DNA of 64,000 bases from Gammaproteobacteria bacterium. GTDB lineage: Bacteria > Pseudomonadota > Gammaproteobacteria > Pseudomonadales > Pseudomonadaceae. The position numbers and the translations under genes are program-made. The notes under the pieces were generated by a model that was not told the origin of the DNA, did not search any database, and saw only the letters and a list, made by a program, of their open reading frames with translations. Location: the NCBI GenBank assembly GCA_012728415.1, contig JAAYFD010000025.1:52948-116947 (forward strand). Reading direction: 5' to 3'. Of the stretch, positions 1 to 10,879 are shown in pieces. Position 1 is the stretch's first letter. Each line of letters opens with the position of its first letter.

Positions 1-832
1 GCTGATTGCCTTCGAGCAAGGCATTGAATGTGTGGAAAAACTCTTCCTGGGAGCGCTCTTTGCCGGCAAAAAACTGGATATCATCAATCAGCAGGGCGTC
101 AACCGAGCGATAGTAGCTTTTGAACTCGTTGATTGCGTTCATTTGCAGGGCCTTCACCATATCGGCGACGAAGCGTTCGGAATGCAAGTAAATGACCCGG
201 GCACCCGGTTTTTTTTGCAGTAGATGATTACCTATTGCATGCATCAAGTGGGTTTTACCAAGGCCAACCCCCCCATACAGAAATAGTGGGTTATAGCCGT
301 GGCTGGGGTTGTCTGCCACTTGCCAGGCCGCGGCGCGGGCCAGCTGGTTTGATTTACCCTCAATAAAACTGTCAAAAGTAAAAGAGCGGTTCAGATTGCT
401 GACGTGTTTTGGGGCAACGGTCTTTGTTTCTGCTGCAGTTTCAGCAGGAGCAGAAGCCGGGGCAGTCGGTGCAGACGTGACAGGCTGGGGCTGGCTGACA
501 GGTGTTGGTACAGGCGTTGGTACAGGCGTTGGTACAGGCGTTGGTACAGGCGCTGCAACAGGTGCAGCTGCGGGCTGCTGATTGCGGCTGCCGATTAGCA
601 GGCTGACGTCCGGCACCTCTCCGTTATTGCGTTCCGTCATCAGCTCCAGCAACCGGGTGAAATATTTGTCATTGACCCAATCCATGACGAAGCGGTTGGG
701 CGCATAGACCAGCAGGCGACCGCCCGCGCTTTCAACCTGCAATGGACGAATCCATGTGTTGAAATGCTGGGCAGGCAGCTCATCACGCAGAAAATCAACG
801 GATTGCAGCCAGAGATTGACAGGCACGGACAT
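1..832 (-). CDS. dnaA: Chromosomal replication initiator DnaA (partial, 3' end outside window)
   Basis: Not in ORF track because it is open at the left edge. Reverse-strand translation from ATG at 832: [32 protein letters not shown]... (domain I), then ...[51 protein letters not shown]... (Walker A) ...[28 protein letters not shown] (Walker B). Confidence 0.96.
   Translation of the reverse strand, partial: MSVPVNLWLQSVDFLRDELPAQHFNTWIRPLQVESAGGRLLVYAPNRFVMDWVNDKYFTRLLELMTERNNGEVPDVSLLIGSRNQQPAAAPVAAPVPTPVPTPVPTPVPTPVSQPQPVTSAPTAPASAPAETAAETKTVAPKHVSNLNRSFTFDSFIEGKSNQLARAAAWQVADNPSHGYNPLFLYGGVGLGKTHLMHAIGNHLLQKKPGARVIYLHSERFVADMVKALQMNAINEFKSYYRSVDALLIDDIQFFAGKERSQEEFFHTFNALLEGNQ
499..558. 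repeat. 12-bp tandem repeat (caggcgttggta, about 4-5 copies) inside dnaA, encoding a (PTPV)n linker
   Basis: caggtgttggta / caggcgttggta x3 / caggcgctgcaa read directly at 499-558. Confidence 0.95.
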
Positions 833-883
833 CTCCCGAAAGATGGATCTAAAGACGGCTCATTGTAGCTGTGCCGTCAAGAG

Positions 884-892
884 TTATCCACA
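884..892 (+). promoter_or_regulatory. Consensus DnaA box TTATCCACA upstream of dnaA
   Basis: Exact 9-mer TTATCCACA at 884-892, about 52 bp upstream of the dnaA start codon. Confidence 0.75.
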
Positions 893-940
893 GCGGTCTG
901 ATGCAGGCCGGCTGTACGAAAACAGGACGCTCTATTACCA

Positions 941-1321
941 ATGGGAATCAGTATTACATTAGGAGAGGTGGTTGCCGGGCTGCTTTTGCTGGCCCTGGTG
1001 GCCTGGTTCTGGCGTGGCAGGGGGGTACGTGAACTGGCTTTACAGCATGTGCAAGCGCGTTGCCGTATTGAGGGTTTGCAGCTGCTGGATGCTTACGTGG
1101 CGTTTATCGGATGGCGATGGCTGACCAGTGCCGGGGGGCGTGGGCGGCTGGTGCGTTGCTATGGCTTCGAGTTTAGTGCAACGGGTGTTGAGCGTCGTAG
1201 CGGCTGGCTGGCCATGCATGGCCGACAACTGGTATCGCTGGAGTTGCCGCCCTACCCGGTGACTGATAACGGAACGGATGCTGTGCAGAACCCGTTCAGG
1301 CAACTTCCAGGTGATGATTGA
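941..1321 (+). CDS. DUF3301 domain-containing protein (one N-terminal TM segment)
   Basis: 126-aa ORF, N-terminal hydrophobic helix, pattern [21 protein letters not shown]...[23 protein letters not shown] typical of DUF3301. Confidence 0.75.
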   Translation: MGISITLGEVVAGLLLLALVAWFWRGRGVRELALQHVQARCRIEGLQLLDAYVAFIGWRWLTSAGGRGRLVRCYGFEFSATGVERRSGWLAMHGRQLVSLELPPYPVTDNGTDAVQNPFRQLPGDD

Positions 1322-2795
1322 CCCTTGCCAGCCATTGTGACTCTTTCGCCAAGTCGGCTGCAGCCAGCGGGTTGTCCTCTACCCAGCCAGCAGGAAACCG
1401 GATGCTCAGCTTGTTGCCGCTGGCACGCAGTTCAAGGTCAGGGATGCAGTGCCTGGTGTTGCGCACGCGATGCAGCAGGATTGCCAGGCGCAACACTACA
1501 CAGAGCCTGAGGAGCGGAGTGGCATCGCTGCCGAATTCGTTGAAGCGGTCAGCAGGGATGTTGCGGCGATGACCACGCACCAGTAGCGCCATCATTTGCT
1601 GCTCCTGGCGTGAAAAGCCGGCCATGTCCGAGTGCTCTACCAGATAGGCTCCATGTTTGTGAAAGTGGTAGTGGGCGATATCAAGGCCGACTTCATGCAC
1701 ACGGGCTGCCCAGCTTAGTAGCTCGCCATGCCATTCTTCATCCAGGTCCCAGTCGGGTGCGACTTGTTCCAACAGCTCCATGGCCTTGTGTTCAACGCGC
1801 TGGGCATGGGTAGTATCTACATGGTAGCGAGCCATCAGGGAAGAGATGGCCCGCTCGCGGACATCTTCATGATGGTGGCGGCCTAGCAGGTCATAGAGCA
1901 CGCCTTCACGCAGAGCACCATCAGCCTGGGTAATCTGTTCCAGATCCAATGCGTCGAAAACGGCTTCAACAATGGCCAGGCCTGAGGGGAAAATCGAGCG
2001 GCGTTCGGGCTTGATGCCTGGTAGGCGAAGCTCGTTGGCATTTTTCAGCTGCAACAGGTGATGTTTCAGGAACTCAATGCCGGGTCGGTTGATTTCGCCC
2101 TGGCCGCAGCCCGCACTTTGGCAGGCTTGTGCGACCGAGCGTAGTGTACCCGATGCGCCAACACAGTCCTGCCAGCCCAGCCGGCGCAACGTTTGTTCGC
2201 TTTCCATCATTTCGAGGCGGGCAGCGGTATAAGCCCGGGCATAGCTGTCCGGGCTGATGCGGTCAGCAGGAAAGAAGCGCTGGCCATAGCTGACACAGCC
2301 CATCTGCAAGCTGGAGCGGTACTGGGATTCAAAATCCTGTCCAATAATGAACTCGGTGCTGCCACCGCCAATGTCTACGACCAGCCGGCGACCAGGACGG
2401 TCTGGCAAGGTGTGCGAAACGCCCAAATAAATCAGGCGGGCTTCTTCGGGGCCGGAAATAACATCCACATCATGGCCAAGAATGGCTTCGGCCCGCTCGA
2501 TAAATTCGCGCCGGTTGATGGCAACCCGCAGCGTACTGGTGCCTACCACCCTGACACTGCCTGGCGGCAGGTCGCCAATGCGCTGGGCAAAGCGGCTCAG
2601 ACAGTCCAGACCACGTTGCATGGCATCTTCCTGCAGATACAGGTGCTCATCCAGCCCAGCTGCCAGCTGCACTTTCTCGCCCATCCGGTCCAGAACCCGG
2701 ATGTCCTGCTGGTCAGTCTTGGCCAACAGCATGTGAAAACTGTTCGAGCCCAGGTCGATGGCTGCTATCAGGGGAAAGTTCTTGTGCTGGGGCAT
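1296..2795 (-). CDS. ppx: Exopolyphosphatase (Ppx/GppA family)
   Basis: [30 protein letters not shown]; internal start [16 protein letters not shown] at 2795 preferred over ORF start 2912. Confidence 0.92.
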   Translation of the reverse strand: MPQHKNFPLIAAIDLGSNSFHMLLAKTDQQDIRVLDRMGEKVQLAAGLDEHLYLQEDAMQRGLDCLSRFAQRIGDLPPGSVRVVGTSTLRVAINRREFIERAEAILGHDVDVISGPEEARLIYLGVSHTLPDRPGRRLVVDIGGGSTEFIIGQDFESQYRSSLQMGCVSYGQRFFPADRISPDSYARAYTAARLEMMESEQTLRRLGWQDCVGASGTLRSVAQACQSAGCGQGEINRPGIEFLKHHLLQLKNANELRLPGIKPERRSIFPSGLAIVEAVFDALDLEQITQADGALREGVLYDLLGRHHHEDVRERAISSLMARYHVDTTHAQRVEHKAMELLEQVAPDWDLDEEWHGELLSWAARVHEVGLDIAHYHFHKHGAYLVEHSDMAGFSRQEQQMMALLVRGHRRNIPADRFNEFGSDATPLLRLCVVLRLAILLHRVRNTRHCIPDLELRASGNKLSIRFPAGWVEDNPLAAADLAKESQWLARVNHHLEVA

Positions 2796-2992
2796 GGCCT
2801 GACTCCCGGATTGGCAGTGCTTCGCCCCGTGTTCTGGCAGCAGGGCAAGGCATGTCAATGATGTAGAGTGTTGAACAGACAGCAGGGAGCTTCTGGCTGG
2901 CTGGAAAATCAAGAGCCGGCTTTCACTGCCACTAAAGTCGAGCTATGATACCTGTCATCTGTACCAATTTACATTACATAGCGGAGTCTTTC

Positions 2993-3319
2993 ATGAGTGA
3001 ACATATCAGCAACATCACCGACGCAGGTTTTGAGCGCGATGTCCTGCAGGCAGAAGGGCCGGTTCTGGTTGACTACTGGGCCGAGTGGTGTGGCCCGTGC
3101 AAGATGATTGCACCGGTGCTGGAAGAAATTGCCCAGGAATACGCTGGCAAGATCAAAATCTGCAAGTTGAACATTGATGACAACAAAGAAACTCCGCCCA
3201 AATATGCTGTGCGTGGCATTCCAACGCTGATGCTGTTCAAAAACGGTAATGTTGAAGCCACCAAGGTGGGTGCGCTGTCCAAGAGTCAGTTGGCGGCCTT
3301 CATCGATAGCCACATCTGA
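2993..3319 (+). CDS. trxA: Thioredoxin
   Basis: [10 protein letters not shown] active site; start MSEHISN at 2993. Confidence 0.97.
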   Translation: MSEHISNITDAGFERDVLQAEGPVLVDYWAEWCGPCKMIAPVLEEIAQEYAGKIKICKLNIDDNKETPPKYAVRGIPTLMLFKNGNVEATKVGALSKSQLAAFIDSHI

Positions 3320-3326
3320 CAATCGC

Positions 3327-3369
3327 CAACCGGTTGTATGCAGCCATCCCGTCGGCATGCAACCGGTTG
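3327..3369 (+). other. 15-bp stem hairpin in trxA-rho intergenic region
   Basis: CAACCGGTTGTATGC (3327-3341) pairs with GCATGCAACCGGTTG (3355-3369), one G.U, 13-nt loop; no U-tract follows. Confidence 0.8.
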
Positions 3370-3590
3370 TCGCACATGATTTGTCATCCAATCCTGCTTG
3401 CCGGCCCGGCAGCGCTGGACGCACGCCCTAACTGGTGGTAGATTCACCACAGGTAGTGCGAGAGCCGTCACACCTTCATCTGGCCAATACCCTTCCCCAG
3501 CTTGTATTGGATCAATCCAGCATTTTTTCTTGTGGCAGGCCTGTCTGACCGGCAGCTGCCTTTCCGAACACTAATTTCCTTCCTTCCCTT

Positions 3591-4853
3591 ATGAATCTGA
3601 CCGAATTAAAACAAAAGCCCGTAACCGAATTACTGGACATGGCTGCTGCCATGGGCATGGACAACATGGCCCGTTCGCGCAAGCAAGACATTATCTTTGC
3701 CCTGCTCAAGCGCCACGCAAAAGGTGGTGAGGAGATTTCAGGTGACGGTGTTCTGGAAATCCTCCAGGACGGTTTCGGATTTTTGCGAGCTGCTGGCGCT
3801 TCTTACCTGGCCGGCCCGGATGACATCTATGTGTCGCCCAGCCAAATCCGTCGCTTCAACCTGCGTACAGGCGATACCATTGTCGGAAAAATCCGGCCTC
3901 CGAAGGAAGGTGAGCGCTACTTTGCCCTGCTCAAGGTTGATTCAATCAACTACGATCGTCCGGAAAATGCCAAAACCAAAATCCTGTTTGAGAACCTGAC
4001 GCCGCTGTTTCCGACCCAGCGGCTGGTCATGGAAGCGGGAAATGGCTCTACCGAGGACCTGACGGGTCGTACCATTGATCTGGCAGCACCAATCGGCAAG
4101 GGTCAGCGTGGGCTGATCGTCGCACCGCCGAAAGCGGGTAAAACCCTGATGCTGCAGAATATTGCAGCCAACATTGCCCGCAACAACCCGGAATGCCACC
4201 TGATTGTTTTGTTGATTGACGAACGCCCGGAAGAAGTCACCGAGATGCAGCGCACCGTGCGTGGCGAAGTGGTGGCCTCGACCTTTGATGAGCCGCCGGC
4301 ACGCCATGTGCAGGTAGCCGAGATGGTGATTGAAAAAGCCAAGCGGCTGGTCGAGCATAAAAAAGATGTGGTTATCCTGCTCGACTCCATCACCCGCCTG
4401 GCACGGGCCTATAACACTGTCATTCCAAGTTCCGGCAAAGTGTTGACCGGCGGTGTTGATGCCCATGCGCTGGAAAAGCCCAAGCGCTTCTTTGGTGCCG
4501 CGCGCAATATCGAAGAAGGTGGCTCGCTGACCATCATTGCCACCGCACTGGTCGAAACCGGTTCCAAAATGGACGAAGTAATCTACGAAGAGTTTAAGGG
4601 TACCGGCAACATGGAGCTGATCCTCGACCGTCGCATGGCTGAAAAGCGTGTGTTCCCGGCGATCAACATCACCAAGTCCGGAACCCGGCGTGAAGAGCTG
4701 CTCACCACCGAGGACGAGCTGCAGCGCATGTGGATTCTGCGCAAACTGCTGCACTCCATGGACGAGATCGCCGCTACCGAGTTCCTGCTTGACAAGCTCA
4801 AGAGCACCAAGACCAACGACGAGTTTTTCCTGGCCATGCGTGGCGGCAAGTAA
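3591..4853 (+). CDS. rho: Transcription termination factor Rho
   Basis: 420 aa; [42 protein letters not shown], full Rho-like sequence. Confidence 0.98.
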   Translation: MNLTELKQKPVTELLDMAAAMGMDNMARSRKQDIIFALLKRHAKGGEEISGDGVLEILQDGFGFLRAAGASYLAGPDDIYVSPSQIRRFNLRTGDTIVGKIRPPKEGERYFALLKVDSINYDRPENAKTKILFENLTPLFPTQRLVMEAGNGSTEDLTGRTIDLAAPIGKGQRGLIVAPPKAGKTLMLQNIAANIARNNPECHLIVLLIDERPEEVTEMQRTVRGEVVASTFDEPPARHVQVAEMVIEKAKRLVEHKKDVVILLDSITRLARAYNTVIPSSGKVLTGGVDAHALEKPKRFFGAARNIEEGGSLTIIATALVETGSKMDEVIYEEFKGTGNMELILDRRMAEKRVFPAINITKSGTRREELLTTEDELQRMWILRKLLHSMDEIAATEFLLDKLKSTKTNDEFFLAMRGGK

Positions 4854-4867
4854 GCAAGAGGCGCCCT

Positions 4868-6334
4868 ATGCAGTACACGGATTTGCGCGAATTCATCCAG
4901 GTCCTGGAAGAGCGTGGCGAGCTGAAACGCATCCGGCATGAAATTTCGCCTGTTCTGGAAATGACCGAAATTTGTGACCGTACACTGCGCAAAGGCGGCC
5001 CTGCCCTGTTGTTTGAAAACCCGACCGGCCATAGCATGCCGGTACTGGGCAACCTGTTTGGCACACCAGAGCGCGTAGCCCTGGGCATGGGGGCCGACAG
5101 CACCAGCGAGCTGCGCGAAATCGGCAAACTGTTGGCTCAGCTGAAAGAACCCGAGCCGCCCAAGGGCATCAAGGATGCCTGGGACAAGCTGCCAATGTTC
5201 CGCAAAGTCCTATCCATGGCGCCAAGAGTTAAAAAATCCGGCCCCTGTCAGGAAGTCATCATCGAGGGCGATGACGTGGACTTGGGCAAGCTGCCCATTC
5301 AAACCTGCTGGCCTGGCGATGCCGCTCCACTGATTACCTGGGGCCTGACCATTACCCGCGGGCCAAACAAGCCCAGACAGAATTTGGGCATCTATCGCCA
5401 GCAAGTGATTGGCCGTAACAAGGTCATCATGCGCTGGCTTAGCCATCGCGGTGGCGCACTGGATTTTCGAGACTGGTGCCTGAAACATCCCGGCCAGCCC
5501 TATCCGGTTGCGGTGGCGCTGGGTGCTGATCCGGCCACCATTCTGGGCGCAGTAACACCAGTGCCGGATACCCTGTCCGAATATGCCTTTGCTGGCCTGT
5601 TGCGCGGCAAGCGTACCGAACTGGTCAAGGCCATTGGCAGCGATTTACAGGTGCCAGCGCGGGCAGAAATTATCCTTGAAGGCCATATTTATCCCGGCGA
5701 AATGGCCGATGAAGGCCCCTACGGTGACCACACCGGCTATTACAACGAGGTGGACAGCTTTCCGGTGTTTACCGTGGAGCGCATCACCCACCGCGAAAGC
5801 CCGATTTATCACAGTACCTACACGGGTCGCCCGCCCGATGAGCCGGCAGTACTGGGCGTGGCACTGAACGAGGTGTTTGTACCCATCCTGCAAAAGCAGT
5901 TTCCGGAAATTGTCGATTTTTACCTGCCACCGGAAGGCTGTTCCTACCGGATGGCGGTGGTCACCATCAAAAAGCAGTATCCGGGTCACGCCAAGCGGGT
6001 GATGCTGGGGGTCTGGAGTTACCTACGCCAGTTCATGTACACCAAGTTTGTCATTGTCTGTGATGACGACATCAACGCCCGCGACTGGAACGATGTCATC
6101 TGGGCCATTACCACACGCATGGATCCGGCCCGTGACACCGTGATGATTGATAACACGCCCATTGATTATCTGGATTTTGCCTCGCCAGTTTCGGGCCTGG
6201 GTAGCAAAATGGGTATGGATGCGACAAACAAGTGGCCGGGCGAGACCGACCGCGAGTGGGGCGTGGTTATCGAGCAGGACTCGGCAGTAAAACGGCGAAT
6301 TGATGAGCTGTGGCAAGAACTGGGCATTGATTAG
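4868..6334 (+). CDS. ubiD: 4-hydroxy-3-polyprenylbenzoate decarboxylase UbiD
   Basis: [22 protein letters not shown]..., 488 aa; located after rho as in Pseudomonas-type synteny. Confidence 0.95.
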   Translation: MQYTDLREFIQVLEERGELKRIRHEISPVLEMTEICDRTLRKGGPALLFENPTGHSMPVLGNLFGTPERVALGMGADSTSELREIGKLLAQLKEPEPPKGIKDAWDKLPMFRKVLSMAPRVKKSGPCQEVIIEGDDVDLGKLPIQTCWPGDAAPLITWGLTITRGPNKPRQNLGIYRQQVIGRNKVIMRWLSHRGGALDFRDWCLKHPGQPYPVAVALGADPATILGAVTPVPDTLSEYAFAGLLRGKRTELVKAIGSDLQVPARAEIILEGHIYPGEMADEGPYGDHTGYYNEVDSFPVFTVERITHRESPIYHSTYTGRPPDEPAVLGVALNEVFVPILQKQFPEIVDFYLPPEGCSYRMAVVTIKKQYPGHAKRVMLGVWSYLRQFMYTKFVIVCDDDINARDWNDVIWAITTRMDPARDTVMIDNTPIDYLDFASPVSGLGSKMGMDATNKWPGETDREWGVVIEQDSAVKRRIDELWQELGID

Positions 6335-6586
6335 GCGCTAAGCTGACACCAATAGCCGCTTGTTTGATTGGCTCAATTCGTCAGTGTATGTATTCAGGAC
6401 TCTGGCACTGTACTGCTGTTTTTTATGGCGTGCCTCAGTGCCCTGCCCCGAAGCCTTGCCGGACACTTGAGTTGACCAGCCAGTCGAACAGGCGACCAGT
6501 TCCGCTGCCTTCTGCTTGCATACAGCCCGGCCAGGCCCGTTTTGCAGGCATTCATGGCGGCAAAACGTACCCGTAGGAGCCTGTGC

Positions 6587-8371
6587 ATGAAACAAGCTGA
6601 TTTTGATGTGCTGGTGGTAGGCGGCGGCGGTGCCGGTTTGCGTGCTGCCATTGCTGCTGCCGAACAGGCCCAGCAAGGCAACAGCAGTCTGCGTATTGGC
6701 CTGGTGTCCAAGGTCTACCCCATGCGTTCGCACACAGTCGCAGCCGAAGGTGGCGCTGCAGCCGTTACCCAGGAGCATGACAGCTTTCAGGCGCATTTTG
6801 ACGACACTGTAATGGGCAGTGACTGGCTGGCCGAACAGGGCGTGGTGGATTACTTTGTGCGCCATGCCCACCAGGAACTGGTGCAGATGGAGCACTGGGG
6901 CTGCCCCTGGAGTCGCAAGGCCGATGGCAGCATCCAGGTGCGCCGTTTTGGCGGCATGAAAATCGAGCGGACCTGGTTTGCCGCTGACCAGACCGGTTTT
7001 CACATGCTGCACACCCTGTTCCAGACTTCACTGAAGTACAGGGAAATTGCCCGTCTTGACGAATATTTCGTGCTTGACCTGCTGGTGGATGATGACTGTG
7101 TCGCGGGCGTCGTAGCACTGGATGTGGCCAGCGGTGCCCTGCATTTGCTGCGCGCCAAAGCGGTGATTCTGGCTACCGGCGGTGCCGGGCGCTTGTTCCG
7201 TTTCAATACCAATGGCGGCATTGTCACTGGCGATGGTATGGCCATGGCCTATCGCCACGGCGTGCCGCTACGCGACATGGAGTTTGTCCAGTATCACCCT
7301 ACCGGCCTGCCCGGCTCCGGCATCCTGATTACCGAAGCGGCGCGTGGTGAAGGCGGCATTCTGGCCAACAAGGACGGTTACCGCTACCTGCAGGATTATG
7401 GCCTGGGTCCGGAAACCCCGCTGGGTCAGCCGGAAAACAAATACATGGAGCTGGGGCCAAGGGACAAGCTGTCCCAAGCCTTTTGGCACGAGCAGCAAAA
7501 GGGCCGTGCCGGCAAGTACGGCGACAGCGATGTAACCTTCCTTGACTTGCGCCATCTGGGTGAGGCACATATCAACGAGCGCCTGCCATTGATTCGCGAG
7601 CTGGCCCGGGCCTACGTCAATGTGGATCCGGTGAAAGACCTGATTCCGGTGCGCCCGGCAGTGCACTACACCATGGGCGGCATTACCACGGATGCCAAGT
7701 GTGAGACCGCCATCAAGGGCCTGTATGCCGCCGGCGAATGCGCCTCGGTCGGCTTGCACGGGGCCAACCGTCTGGGTTCCAACTCCCTGACCGAGCTGCT
7801 GGTGTTTGGCCGTCTGGCCGGCGAGCAGGCGGTGGCACATGCCCTGGCCAGCCAGCATGCCGACCTGACCCTGCTGCAGGCACAGGCGGGCGTGCAGCAG
7901 CAGAAACTGGCTGCCCTGTCTGGTCACAAGACAAAAGTAAACTGGGTGGACATAAAACGGGCCATGCTGAAAACCATGGAAGAAGGCTGTGGCATCTACC
8001 GTGAAGAAGCCGGCATGCAGAAAACCCTGGATACCCTGCGCGAGCTGAAAGAGCAGATCAGGCAGGCTGCAGTGCAGGACACCAGCAAGACCTACAACAC
8101 CGAGTTGCTGTATTTCCTTGAGCTGGGTTATGGGCTGGACATTGCCGAAGCCACCTGTCTGGCAGCATTGCAGCGCCGCGAGTCCCGTGGCGCCCACCAG
8201 CGTCTGGATGAAGGTTGTACGCAGCGCAATGACGAGCAATTCCTCAAGCACAGCCTGGTACATTATCAGGGTGGTGGCGATGCCCGACTGGAGTGGCAAG
8301 AGGTGGACGTATCCATGTTGCCGCCGGGCGTACGCGCCTATGGCGAGGCGGGCAAGGGGGACAAGGCATGA
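6587..8371 (+). CDS. frdA: Fumarate reductase flavoprotein subunit
   Basis: VVGGGGAGLRAAIAAAEQ; SKVYPMRSHTVAAEGG; HGANRLGSNSLTELLVFG; closely resembles enterobacterial FrdA; start at 6587. Confidence 0.93.
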   Translation: MKQADFDVLVVGGGGAGLRAAIAAAEQAQQGNSSLRIGLVSKVYPMRSHTVAAEGGAAAVTQEHDSFQAHFDDTVMGSDWLAEQGVVDYFVRHAHQELVQMEHWGCPWSRKADGSIQVRRFGGMKIERTWFAADQTGFHMLHTLFQTSLKYREIARLDEYFVLDLLVDDDCVAGVVALDVASGALHLLRAKAVILATGGAGRLFRFNTNGGIVTGDGMAMAYRHGVPLRDMEFVQYHPTGLPGSGILITEAARGEGGILANKDGYRYLQDYGLGPETPLGQPENKYMELGPRDKLSQAFWHEQQKGRAGKYGDSDVTFLDLRHLGEAHINERLPLIRELARAYVNVDPVKDLIPVRPAVHYTMGGITTDAKCETAIKGLYAAGECASVGLHGANRLGSNSLTELLVFGRLAGEQAVAHALASQHADLTLLQAQAGVQQQKLAALSGHKTKVNWVDIKRAMLKTMEEGCGIYREEAGMQKTLDTLRELKEQIRQAAVQDTSKTYNTELLYFLELGYGLDIAEATCLAALQRRESRGAHQRLDEGCTQRNDEQFLKHSLVHYQGGGDARLEWQEVDVSMLPPGVRAYGEAGKGDKA

Positions 8372-9111
8372 AGACCATGGAAATCCGTATCCAGCGCTAT
8401 TTGCCGGAGCAGCACAGCGTGCCACAGGTAGAAAGCTATCAAGTGCCCTTTGACGACAGCACCTCGGTACTGGATGCACTCAATTACATCAAGGAAGAAC
8501 AGGATTCCAGTCTGAGCTACCGCTGGTCTTGCCGCATGGCGATCTGCGGCTCCTGCGGCTTTATGATTGATGGTGAACCCAAACTCGGCTGTAAGGTGTT
8601 TTTGCGTGACTACGCTGCCGCCGGCACCGTACTGATCGAGCCGCTGGCGCACTTTCCGGTTGAGCGCGACCTGGTTGTCGATCTTGAACAGTTCATGCAG
8701 CATCTGGATGCCATCCAGCCCTATATCATCAAGGACAGGCCCAACGGCGTCACCGAGATGAGACCCAACAAACAAACCCCGGCGCAGCTGGACAAATACC
8801 AGCAGTTTGCTGCCTGCATCAACTGTGGCCTGTGCTATTCGGCCTGCCCGCAGTTTGGCCTGAACCCCGAGTTTCTTGGCCCCGGTGCGCTGGCGCTGGC
8901 CCACCGCTATAACCTGGACAGCCGCGATGAGGGCCGTGCCGGGCGCATGCCGCTGATCAACTCGGATGAAGGCGCATGGAGCTGCACCTTTGTCGGTTAT
9001 TGCTCCGAAGTCTGTCCTCAGCAGGTGGACCCGGCGGCAGCGGTCAACCAGGCCAAGGTGCTGTCGGCACAGGACATGGTGTTGCAACTGTTCAGGAGGA
9101 AGAAGGGATGA
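8368..9111 (+). CDS. frdB: Fumarate reductase iron-sulfur subunit
   Basis: MKTMEIRIQRYLPEQ..., CRMAICGSCGFMIDG, CINCGLCYSACPQF; overlaps frdA stop (ATGA). Confidence 0.93.
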   Translation: MKTMEIRIQRYLPEQHSVPQVESYQVPFDDSTSVLDALNYIKEEQDSSLSYRWSCRMAICGSCGFMIDGEPKLGCKVFLRDYAAAGTVLIEPLAHFPVERDLVVDLEQFMQHLDAIQPYIIKDRPNGVTEMRPNKQTPAQLDKYQQFAACINCGLCYSACPQFGLNPEFLGPGALALAHRYNLDSRDEGRAGRMPLINSDEGAWSCTFVGYCSEVCPQQVDPAAAVNQAKVLSAQDMVLQLFRRKKG

Positions 9112-9491
9112 GCTACAAGAGTGAACTGGGCCGTACCTGGTGGCTGAAAAACCCCGCCTTCAAGGCCTATATGCTGCGCGAGGCAACCGTTCTGCCGCTG
9201 GTGTTTTTCATCCTGTGCATGCTGGCCGGCATCTACTCGCTGGGCAAGGGCGAGCAGGCCTGGCAGAGCTGGGTTGTCGTTATGGGGAATCCCCTGGTGC
9301 TAACACTTAATGCGCTGGCGCTGGTGGCCAGCCTGTACCATGCGGCTACCTTTTTTGTGCTGTTTCCAAGAGTCATGCCGGTTCGGCTGGGTGGCCAGAA
9401 GGTGCCTGACAACCTGATTGTGATCGCTCAATGGGCCGGTGTTGCCGCTGTCTTTGTGCTGGCGGCCTGGGTTTTCTGGGGGGTGCTATGA
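9108..9491 (+). CDS. frdC: Fumarate reductase membrane anchor subunit C
   Basis: MSYKSELGRTWWLKNPAFKAYMLREATVLPL, 3 TM segments, ATGA overlap with frdB. Confidence 0.88.
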   Translation: MSYKSELGRTWWLKNPAFKAYMLREATVLPLVFFILCMLAGIYSLGKGEQAWQSWVVVMGNPLVLTLNALALVASLYHAATFFVLFPRVMPVRLGGQKVPDNLIVIAQWAGVAAVFVLAAWVFWGVL

Positions 9492-9847
9492 GAAAAGCAG
9501 TCAAACGCAGCGACGAGCCGGTCTGGTGGGCGCTGTTCAGTGGCGGTGGTGTTTGCTTCGCTATTTTGGTGCCGGCTGCAGCGTTTTTTCTGGCACTGGC
9601 CCTGCCATTGGGCTGGGTCAGTCTTGATCATGAGCAGGCGCTAGCAGCCTTTACCAGCATTTTTGGCGTAGTGTTTGCAGGCGGCGTGATCGCCCTGCCC
9701 GCTTTCCATGCCGCACATCGTATCCGTCATGGCCTGTATGACCTGAAGTTCGGTGCTCGTGGCCTGATCAAATGGCTGGCCTATGGTCTGGCAACGCTGG
9801 CCAGTATCTATGCACTGGGCTGCTGGTTTGTCCGGTTTCTACTGTAG
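9488..9847 (+). CDS. frdD: Fumarate reductase membrane anchor subunit D
   Basis: MRKAVKRSDEPVWWALFSGGGVCFAI..., 3 TM segments; overlaps frdC stop. Confidence 0.87.
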   Translation: MRKAVKRSDEPVWWALFSGGGVCFAILVPAAAFFLALALPLGWVSLDHEQALAAFTSIFGVVFAGGVIALPAFHAAHRIRHGLYDLKFGARGLIKWLAYGLATLASIYALGCWFVRFLL

Positions 9848-9935
9848 GGTACCGTTATAAATGCGGATCGGCTTATAATTACCGGTTCGGGAGTGCAATT
9901 TCCCTCGTCGTGGGCAGGCTTGCCGGCTTTGCCGG

Positions 9936-10712
9936 GTGTTTGTCCGATCCTGTTGGCATAACAGGCCGCATGCTGTCGGCCAGGTATTGAATGTGGAACA
10001 AAACGCAGTAAAAACGCATGAGTGCACCGTAATTGGCATTAACTGCCTGGGTGCTGAAGTCTATGAGGTTTGCTTGCAGCTGCCAGCGGACACAGGAGTT
10101 ACATATCAGCCGGGCCAGTATCTGATGCTGGCTTCGCGTACGGGTGAATTTAATCCCTATTCGATTGCTTCGGCTCCGGCTGAAGGTGGCATGCTGCGTT
10201 TGCAGATCCTGGCCACGAATGCACCGCCCATGAAGCTGTTGGCCGAACTGCAGAAAGACAAGGTTGCCCGGGTGCAGTTGCCATTTGGCGATGTATGTGT
10301 CGACTTGACTGATGAGCGGCCGCTGTTGCTGATTGCTGCTGGTACTGGCATGGCGCAAATGCACAGTATTCTTGAACAAGCCCGGTTGCAGGGTAGCACG
10401 ACGCCTATTCATCTGTACTGGGGTGCGCGCGAAGTACAAAGTTTTTACTGGCTGTCCGCCTGGAACCAGTGGGAAAAAATGGAACATGTCTATCTGCACA
10501 AGGTAGTCAGCCATGATGACAGCTGGGAAGGGCGTAGCGGCTTGTTGTATGAGGCGGTAATCAAGGACATGCCAGATCTGGCTGATTGCCGGGTGATCGC
10601 CAGTGGGTCGCCCGCCATGGTCTATGGCACGCTGGATGCCCTGGTAGAGCATGGCATGCAGCCGGCACAAATGCAGGCTGATGTATTCAGTTATGCGCCC
10701 CGCCCGGCGTAG
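9936..10712 (+). CDS. NAD(P)H-flavin/ferredoxin reductase-like oxidoreductase (FNR fold)
   Basis: YQPGQYLMLAS, NPYSIASAP (FAD), LLLIAAGTGMAQMHSILE (NAD). Start uncertain; GTG near 9984 possible. Confidence 0.8.
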   Translation: MFVRSCWHNRPHAVGQVLNVEQNAVKTHECTVIGINCLGAEVYEVCLQLPADTGVTYQPGQYLMLASRTGEFNPYSIASAPAEGGMLRLQILATNAPPMKLLAELQKDKVARVQLPFGDVCVDLTDERPLLLIAAGTGMAQMHSILEQARLQGSTTPIHLYWGAREVQSFYWLSAWNQWEKMEHVYLHKVVSHDDSWEGRSGLLYEAVIKDMPDLADCRVIASGSPAMVYGTLDALVEHGMQPAQMQADVFSYAPRPA

Positions 10713-10879
10713 TGGGTCGCCTGGATCGCTCTGTGAGTTAATGTTGGCGCTTGTGGGCTCCACACTGTATTGCCATGCACCGGCCATACCCTGCCATGGT
10801 TTATTTCAGCAACCTGTGCCGGAGCCTTGGCCATCCGGATTTGAGTCGACTCAACGAGCCGTATAGGCCGCTGGTGCTG

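Noticed and set aside
309-598. Two plus-strand ORFs (90 and 64 aa) with Gly/Thr/Arg/Tyr repeats
   Set aside because: Antisense translations of the dnaA linker tandem repeat.
6361-6378. Possible FNR/ANR box upstream of frdA (TTTGATTGGCTCAATTCG)
   Set aside because: Half-sites are TTGA-N5-TCAA, one base too close for the TTGAT-N4-ATCAA spacing; not reported as a site.
7268-8479. 403-aa minus-strand ORF, and other long shadow ORFs (2193-2861, 3942-4754, 30340-31422, 46893-47954, 53766-55043, 57238-58296)
   Set aside because: All antisense to confidently identified genes (frdA, ppx, rho, lipase, ilvD, ilvA, nrdD).
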